A DNA stretch of 64,000 nucleotides from Bifiguratus adelaidae (Eukaryota; Mucoromycota; Endogonomycetes; Endogonales), in contig MVBO01000006.1 of the NCBI GenBank assembly GCA_002261195.1, forward strand, positions 64,878-128,877, given 5' to 3'. The position numbers were made by a program, and so were the translations under genes. The notes beneath the pieces are model-generated. The model worked only from the letters and a program-made list of their open reading frames with translations, was not told where the DNA came from and made no database searches. This document shows, one piece after another, positions 58,797 through 64,000 of the stretch. Numbering within the stretch: the stretch's first letter is position 1; each line of letters starts with the position of its first letter.

Positions 58797-59686
58797 CTAT
58801 TCCTTTCTATTGGACCGCCGTCCGCTCTTTAACTCTGCCATTCTCCTCTCGTCCACACGTTCCAAGAAGGCCATTTTCTCGAGGTATCTGAACGAAACGT
58901 TAATTTGCTGCCCAAATTGCCTATTGCAAAACATACCCATCCTTGTTGAACCGCTTCAATTCATCGCCAATGCCTTCCTTACTTACAAAGCCTTTCCAGT
59001 CCAGTTTGCTTTTTTCTAGCGTATTCATCTTGATGGGCTTGATATTGTATTGATTGGCGAGAGACATGAGTGAGAATTTTGGTCGGACAGGTCCAGGTTT
59101 GCTTGGCTTTGTTTGTTCAGCTTGATGGACTTCTCCTGCAAAGGTATATGTTGTAGTATCTGCTTTCTCGGTATTGGCTTCCTTCCAAAGTTCATCCAGA
59201 GACTTCTTTTTTGTACCGGAAGTAGACAGCGAGGACACCTGATTGGATGATGGTGGTGTGGTCGGAGTGGTCGTCCTACTGCTTGAAGGAGTTGAGGCGA
59301 TGGTCGTGGAGGGGTTCTTCGCTGTTATCGGAGCGTTCATTTCCGCCCAAAGTGCGGCGACGCTGTCCTTGACTTGCTGCTTCTTCACCTCGGGTGGATC
59401 TTGCTCTTGACTGCAAATAGGTCGTGGTTAGCGCGCCCACTTGCCATCTCAATGCGCTTACCGAGATCGCTTGTTAGATCCTACGGCTGAATCGATACCC
59501 TTCCGTTTTCGAGGACTCTCATCGTCCGATACCTCCTCTTCGTCCTCACTCACGTCACTACCGCTATCCCGTGCTATCACAGAGTCAGTGTATCCCAGGA
59601 AGCACACAATGTCCTACCTTGGGACACATAATCATCGTCATTCTCGTCGTCACTGCTTGAAGGACTCTTCGCCACGACAGAAGCCA
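58797..59686 (-). CDS. SWC5: SWR1-complex subunit Swc5 (BCNT/CFDP1 family)
   Basis: A nuclear subunit of the chromatin remodeller that deposits H2A.Z. The N-terminus is acidic and Ser-rich (MASVVAKSPSSSDDENDDDY, then VSEDEEEVSDDESPRKRKG). A low-complexity Thr/Ser/Pro stretch follows. The C-terminal BCNT domain is unmistakable: KMNTLEKSKLDWKGFVSKEG, IGDELKRFNKDGY, and in the last exon LEKMAFLERVDERRMAELKS. The final intron (about 58890-58938) must be removed to reach the terminal RRSNRKE; otherwise the protein stops three residues after DGY. Three introns. It is divergent from TIM22 with 43 bp between starts. Confidence 0.9.
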
Positions 59687-59729
59687 TACAAATTTCTTCT
59701 CTTATTGCGCGCGCCTAGATATCGCCGAG
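59687..59729. promoter_or_regulatory. 43-bp head-to-head spacer, SWC5 / TIM22
   Basis: Complete DNA between two divergent start codons. It contains a pyrimidine run (TTTCTTCTCTT) and a GC-only word (GCGCGCGC) but no TATA. Confidence 0.6.
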
Positions 59730-60272
59730 ATGAATCCGAGTCCTATACCCTCCAGTGGCACGACGCCACAACAGCAGCAAGCGGTCGATCAGAACGTCAG
59801 ACTGATTCAGCTGGCCATGGAATCCTGTCCAGCAAAGTTTGTCATGTCCGGTGTGATTGGTGCAGGTCTAGGAGCGGCCTTTGGTTTATTCATGACGAGT
59901 TTTGAGTTTGCGGGTCCCCAAACGGATCCTGAAGTGCTCGCTAAGCAAACGACACGGCAGCAGTTCAAGGCAGTAGCAAAGGAGATGGGCCAAAAGAGTA
60001 TGAGCATGGGCAAGAATTTCGCGGTGGTGGGAGCCATCTTTTCGGGAACAGAATGCTGTATTGAGTCGGTAAGTCGGGTATTGGCCCTTGCGCATGCTTG
60101 TACTGATCCGCCATAGTATCGCGCAAGAAATGACGTATACAATGGGGCGGCTGCTGGGTGCTTTACGGGCGGAGTCTTGGCTGCGCGAGCGGGACCGCAA
60201 GCCGCCATGTGGGGTTGCGCTGGGTTTGCGGCCTTTTCAACTGCGATTGAATGGTACATGAGACGAGAATAA
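59730..60272 (+). CDS. TIM22: Mitochondrial inner-membrane translocase subunit Tim22
   Basis: The channel subunit of the carrier translocase. The start [20 protein letters not shown] precedes the Tim17/22/23 domain: [60 protein letters not shown] and [18 protein letters not shown] at the end. Four glycine-rich membrane helices are visible and the length (about 163 residues) is usual. One intron, 60069-60116, GT-AG, joins CCIES to YRARNDVYN. Confidence 0.93.
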
Positions 60273-60387
60273 GCATCTGAAGATGCTTCCTGTACACTAC
60301 ATAGATAGAGAACCAACATCCTTGTGTTATAGACTGTAATTTTAGGGATCATCTAACGTCTATTCGTTACGCATAGACATTTTCATT

Positions 60388-62211
60388 CTACAAAGGAATA
60401 TTGCCATGCTTCTTCCATGGATTCGTCAACTTTTTGCCTTTTAGGACCTCGAGATCCTCAATGATACGACGCCGTGTCGTGCGTGGCTTAATCACGTCAT
60501 CGATGAAACCACGTTGTGCCGCAGGAAGGGGATTGGCAAACTTTTGCACATACTCTTGCTCGGCTTGGGCACGATCCGATGATTGCCTGAAGATGATTTC
60601 TACGGCACCCTTGGCTCCCATCACGGCGATTTCCGCCGTGGGCCAGGCATAGCTAACGTTTGATGAGTACATGTCATTGGACACAATGTGGATACTCACT
60701 TGATATCACCACGCAAATGTTTCGAGGCCATAACATCATATGCTCCACCGTAAGCCTTGCGTGTAATGACCGTCACCTTGGGCACGGTCGCTTCGCAATA
60801 AGCATAGAGCAACTTGGCGCCGTGACGGATGATACCACCATGCTCTTGAGCAGTTCCAGGCAAGAAACCAGGAACGTCTACCAATGTCAATAGAGGAATA
60901 TTGAACGAATCACAGAAACGGACAAAGCGAGCAGCCTTCACGGAAGCGTTGATATCAAGCACTCCGGAAGACACAAGAGGCTGGTTAGCAACCACACCCA
61001 CAGTCTGTCCATTCAGACGAGAGAATCCAATAAGGATATTTTTGGCGTATGAAGGGCTCAGCTCGAAGAAGGAGTTTTCATCGGCAATCTGGCGCGAAAT
61101 AAGAACACGAAACCGTCAATATACTCACCACTTACTCTCTCAATAACATCCTTCATGTCATACGCCTTTGTGGAATCTATGGGCACAATGTTGTCTAGAG
61201 CCTCATCCTCGCGATCTGTCAAATCATCGGTATATCGAATGGGAGCCGGCTCGCGGTTTGACAAGGGAAGATAATCAAAAACATCGCGAAGTCTAATTGG
61301 CCATGAATGCCGTGGAGCAAGGAATTGTCATCCGGACTCACCTCTGCAGAGCCTCCACATCGTTTTCAAAGGCATTGTGCGCAACGCCAGATTTCACAGT
61401 GTGAGCACTGGCACCTCCGAGCTCTTCCTGCGTCACATTCTCGTTGGTGACTGCCTTCACAACCTCAGGTCCGGTGACGAAAAGATAGGAAGTGTCCCGC
61501 ACCATGAAGGTGAAATCAGTCAACGCTGGACTGTACACAGCACCTCCAGCGCACGGTCCCATAATGAGCGACAGCTGAGGTACGACGCCCGATGCCAATA
61601 CATTTTTTTGAAAGATATCGGCATAACCAGCAAGTGAGTCTACGCCCTCTTGAATACGCGCACCACCAGAGTCATTCAGGCCAATGACAGGAGCACCGAC
61701 CAACATGGCCTTATCCATGACCTTGCAGATCTTTTGCGCATGAGTCTTTGATAAACTGCCTCCAAAGGCGGTAAAGTCTTGCGAAAAGACAAAGACACGA
61801 CGGCCGTTGATGGTACCATGCCCAGTCACCACACCATCGCCAGGTATCTTTTGCTGGTCCATTCCGAAATCAACGCATTGATGCTCCACAAAAGCATCAT
61901 ACTCTCTAAACGAGCTCTTGTCCAGCAGCAAAGCAACGCGTTCCCGTGCCGTTAGCTTTCCCTGTAGCCATGTTAGACCTCAATAACTCAACCTTTGTAC
62001 CATACCTTGTTGTGTTGAGTGACTATCCTCTTTTGGCCCCCTCCGAGCAGTGATTCGCGACGTTTCGCTTCAATACGCTCCACAGCAGCCTATAACCCTC
62101 GTTAGCCTTGTTCCCGTTATCTCCTGCACCTACATTCTCCCGCGAACTCCCCGTAGCCCAGCGTCGCCCTACCACACATGTCCTCACAGCCAACCGACGA
62201 GACAGCAACAT
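60388..62211 (-). CDS. PCCB: Propionyl-CoA carboxylase beta subunit (carboxyltransferase)
   Basis: Mitochondrial subunit that transfers carboxyl from biotin to propionyl-CoA. The presequence is Arg-rich ([20 protein letters not shown]). Blocks specific to PCCB over the methylcrotonyl enzyme are [109 protein letters not shown] and [16 protein letters not shown]. It ends WKKHGNIPL. About five short introns, the first two after the presequence exon and after QHNK. The start codon is 52 bp from that of PCCA on the other strand. Confidence 0.95.
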
Positions 62212-62263
62212 GGCAAAAAGGCAAGCACACGACAATTTCCCACGTTTCTCTTTTCAGCTTACG
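62212..62263. promoter_or_regulatory. 52-bp head-to-head spacer, PCCB / PCCA
   Basis: DNA between the two likely start codons of the partner subunits. It contains the pyrimidine run TTTCTCTTTTCAG. PCCA also has an in-frame upstream ATG at 62210, which overlaps the PCCB ATG (62211-62209) in a CATG palindrome. If used, no spacer would remain. Confidence 0.65.
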
Positions 62264-64000
62264 ATGTTATTTGCCTTGGCGCGTATACGGCCTGTGGTGA
62301 GGCCACGCTATGTGGTGCCGGTGCAGAGGGTGAGGACATTCATGTCGACGATGGTCTGGAGAGCTGCTGAGCAGTTACAACCACACTATGGAAAGGTATG
62401 TGCGACTATACTGGAACGTGGATTGACCACGGTGTAGACCTTTGACAAGATTCTCATTGCGAACCGCGGAGAGATTGCGTGTCGCGTCATTCGTACGGCT
62501 CGCAAGATGGGTATACGGACGGTAGCTATTCACTCCGATGTGGATGCGAATGCTTTGCACGTGCGTTTGGCCGATGAAGCTGTAAATGTCGGTCCTGCCC
62601 CCACATCGCAATCCTATCTCAACATGGACAATATCTTGAAGGCGATCAAACAGACTGGAGCGCAAGCGGTACATCCTGGATATGGTTTTCTGAGTGAAAA
62701 CGCAGCATTTGTTCAAGCCCTTGAAAAGGCAGGTGTGACGTTCATTGGACCTTCGGAGCACGCAATGGCAGCCATGGGTGATAAGATTCAGAGCAAGATC
62801 ATTGCCAAGGAGTCGGGAGTGAATACTATTCCTGGTTTCAACGGCGTGGTTGAAAGCGAGAAGCATGCTCAGGAGATTGCTGCTGAAATCGGATATCCAG
62901 TCATGATTAAAGCCAGTGCTGGCGGTGGTGGCAAGGGAATGCGTATTGCTTGGAATGATAAGGAACTTTTGGAGGGGTACAAGCTGGCCAAGCAAGAATC
63001 TCTTTCATCATTTGGTGACGACCGTCTCCTGATTGAGAAATTCATCGACAATCCTCGACATATCGAAATCCAGGTCATGGGTGACAAGCATGGCAATGTC
63101 GTCTATCTTCCAGAACGAGAGTGTTCCATTCAGCGGCGAAACCAGAAAGTTGTTGAGGAAGCACCATCGGTTCACATTGACCACGAGACGCGCCGAAAGA
63201 TGGGTGAACAGGCCGTGGCCTTATCCAAGCATGTTGGCTATTCATCAGCTGGCACTGTCGAATTCTTGGTGGACTCGCAACGTAACTTTTACTTTTTGGA
63301 GATGAACACTCGCTTGCAAGTGGAACATCCAATCACCGAGTATATCACTGGCATTGATCTGGTGGAGCAAATGATTCGAGTAGCGGCTGGTCAGAAGCTG
63401 ATGTTGAAACAGCAGGATATTGGTATCAAGGGGTGGGCCATAGAATCGCGTGTCTATGCGGAAGATCCGGAAAAGTATCTACCTTCCATTGGTCGTCTGA
63501 ACAAGTATATTGAACCCAAGGGAACACACGGAGAGGTCCGGTGTGACTCTGGTATTGTTGAAGGCTCCGAGATCAGTATTTATTATGATCCAATGATCTG
63601 CAAGCTTGTCACTTACGGCAAAACCCGAGACGAGGCTATCAACTATATGAAGAAAGCCTTGGATGAATACGTCATCAAAGGAGTTACTCACAACATTCCA
63701 TTGCTACGCGAAGTCATTGAACATCCTCGCTTCAACAAGGGAAGCATTTCGACCAAGTTCTTGGCTGAGGAGTATCCTCAGGGTTTCAAGGGCGCAAAAT
63801 TGGACAAGGCCAACCTTCATCATCTAGCTGCCGTATCTGGTCTCATTCACGCAAAGCGCGACCTTGGCAAATACTCCTTTGGTGCCCCTGGTCGCCGCGC
63901 GTTGCTTCGTCAAGACCTTGAACCCACTGCACCGAACTCTTGGGATTTGTTTGTCAAGGTCAAAAAGGGCGCATTGAATGCTGAGGGCGAGTTCATTGAC
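62264..64000 (+). CDS. PCCA: Propionyl-CoA carboxylase alpha subunit (biotin carboxylase), 3' end outside window
   Basis: Mitochondrial biotin-dependent subunit that carboxylates biotin with ATP. From 62264 the protein opens with a basic presequence ([20 protein letters not shown]) free of acidic residues, so I prefer this ATG to the one at 62210. After an intron (62396-62437) the biotin carboxylase follows: [35 protein letters not shown], the ATP-grasp loop [45 protein letters not shown] and [17 protein letters not shown]. Then [16 protein letters not shown] and [20 protein letters not shown], typical of PCCA. The frame is open at the window end, before the biotin-carrier domain. Confidence 0.95.

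Overview
The window is nuclear DNA from a filamentous fungus. Genes are dense on both strands and carry many short introns (about 45-70 nt, mostly GT-AG, four GC-AG). It encodes ergosterol synthesis (ERG4), a cytochrome b5-fused OLE1 desaturase, a Zn2Cys6 transcription factor and dynein light intermediate chain. It also encodes both subunits of propionyl-CoA carboxylase (PCC). As far as I know PCC is retained in early-diverging fungi and missing from most Ascomycota and Basidiomycota, so Mucoromycota (for example Mucorales) is the best guess. This rests on protein recall, not on a search.

Layout. 1-7.1 kb (minus strand): a partial GCK-III kinase, a UBXN7/Ubx5-like UBX protein and a Zn2Cys6 regulator. 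7.4-14.4 kb: a GPI-type phosphoesterase, an M28 peptidase, a DDHD phospholipase and ERG4. 14.9-16.1 kb: a decayed MULE transposase, the only mobile-element relic seen. 16.8-20.3 kb: a FUN14 protein, dynein light intermediate chain only 10 nt downstream, and a TVP38 protein cut by an assembly gap. 20.7-24.8 kb: an unknown Ser/Pro-rich protein, a 38-residue zinc-knuckle protein, two doubtful small ORFs and a CobW GTPase. 24.9-36.2 kb: UBR1, ChaC, a TPT/Sly41-type transporter and OLE1. 36.8-45.8 kb: MLH3 (with an apparent one-base frameshift), an intracellular alpha-amylase, TXNL1 and a GH47 mannosidase. 45.9-56 kb: VPS8 and gamma-tubulin complex component GCP2 (with a second gap). 56.6-64 kb: a possible GyrI-like protein, a double cupin, SWC5, TIM22, PCCB and PCCA (running off the right edge).

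Most genes are unrelated housekeeping functions: ubiquitin, membrane traffic, lipid and sterol metabolism, cytoskeleton, mitochondria. The clear functional unit is PCCB/PCCA. The two obligate partner subunits are transcribed head to head with 52 bp between their likely start codons. Three other divergent pairs are equally tight (39, 57 and 43 bp): M28/DDHD, ChaC/TPT and SWC5/TIM22. Two same-strand pairs are nearly abutting (FUN14/DLIC 10 nt, ChaC/UBR1 43 nt). Ultra-short shared promoters are the most striking structural theme. I did not find a defence island, CRISPR array, gene-cluster metabolite pathway or RNA gene.
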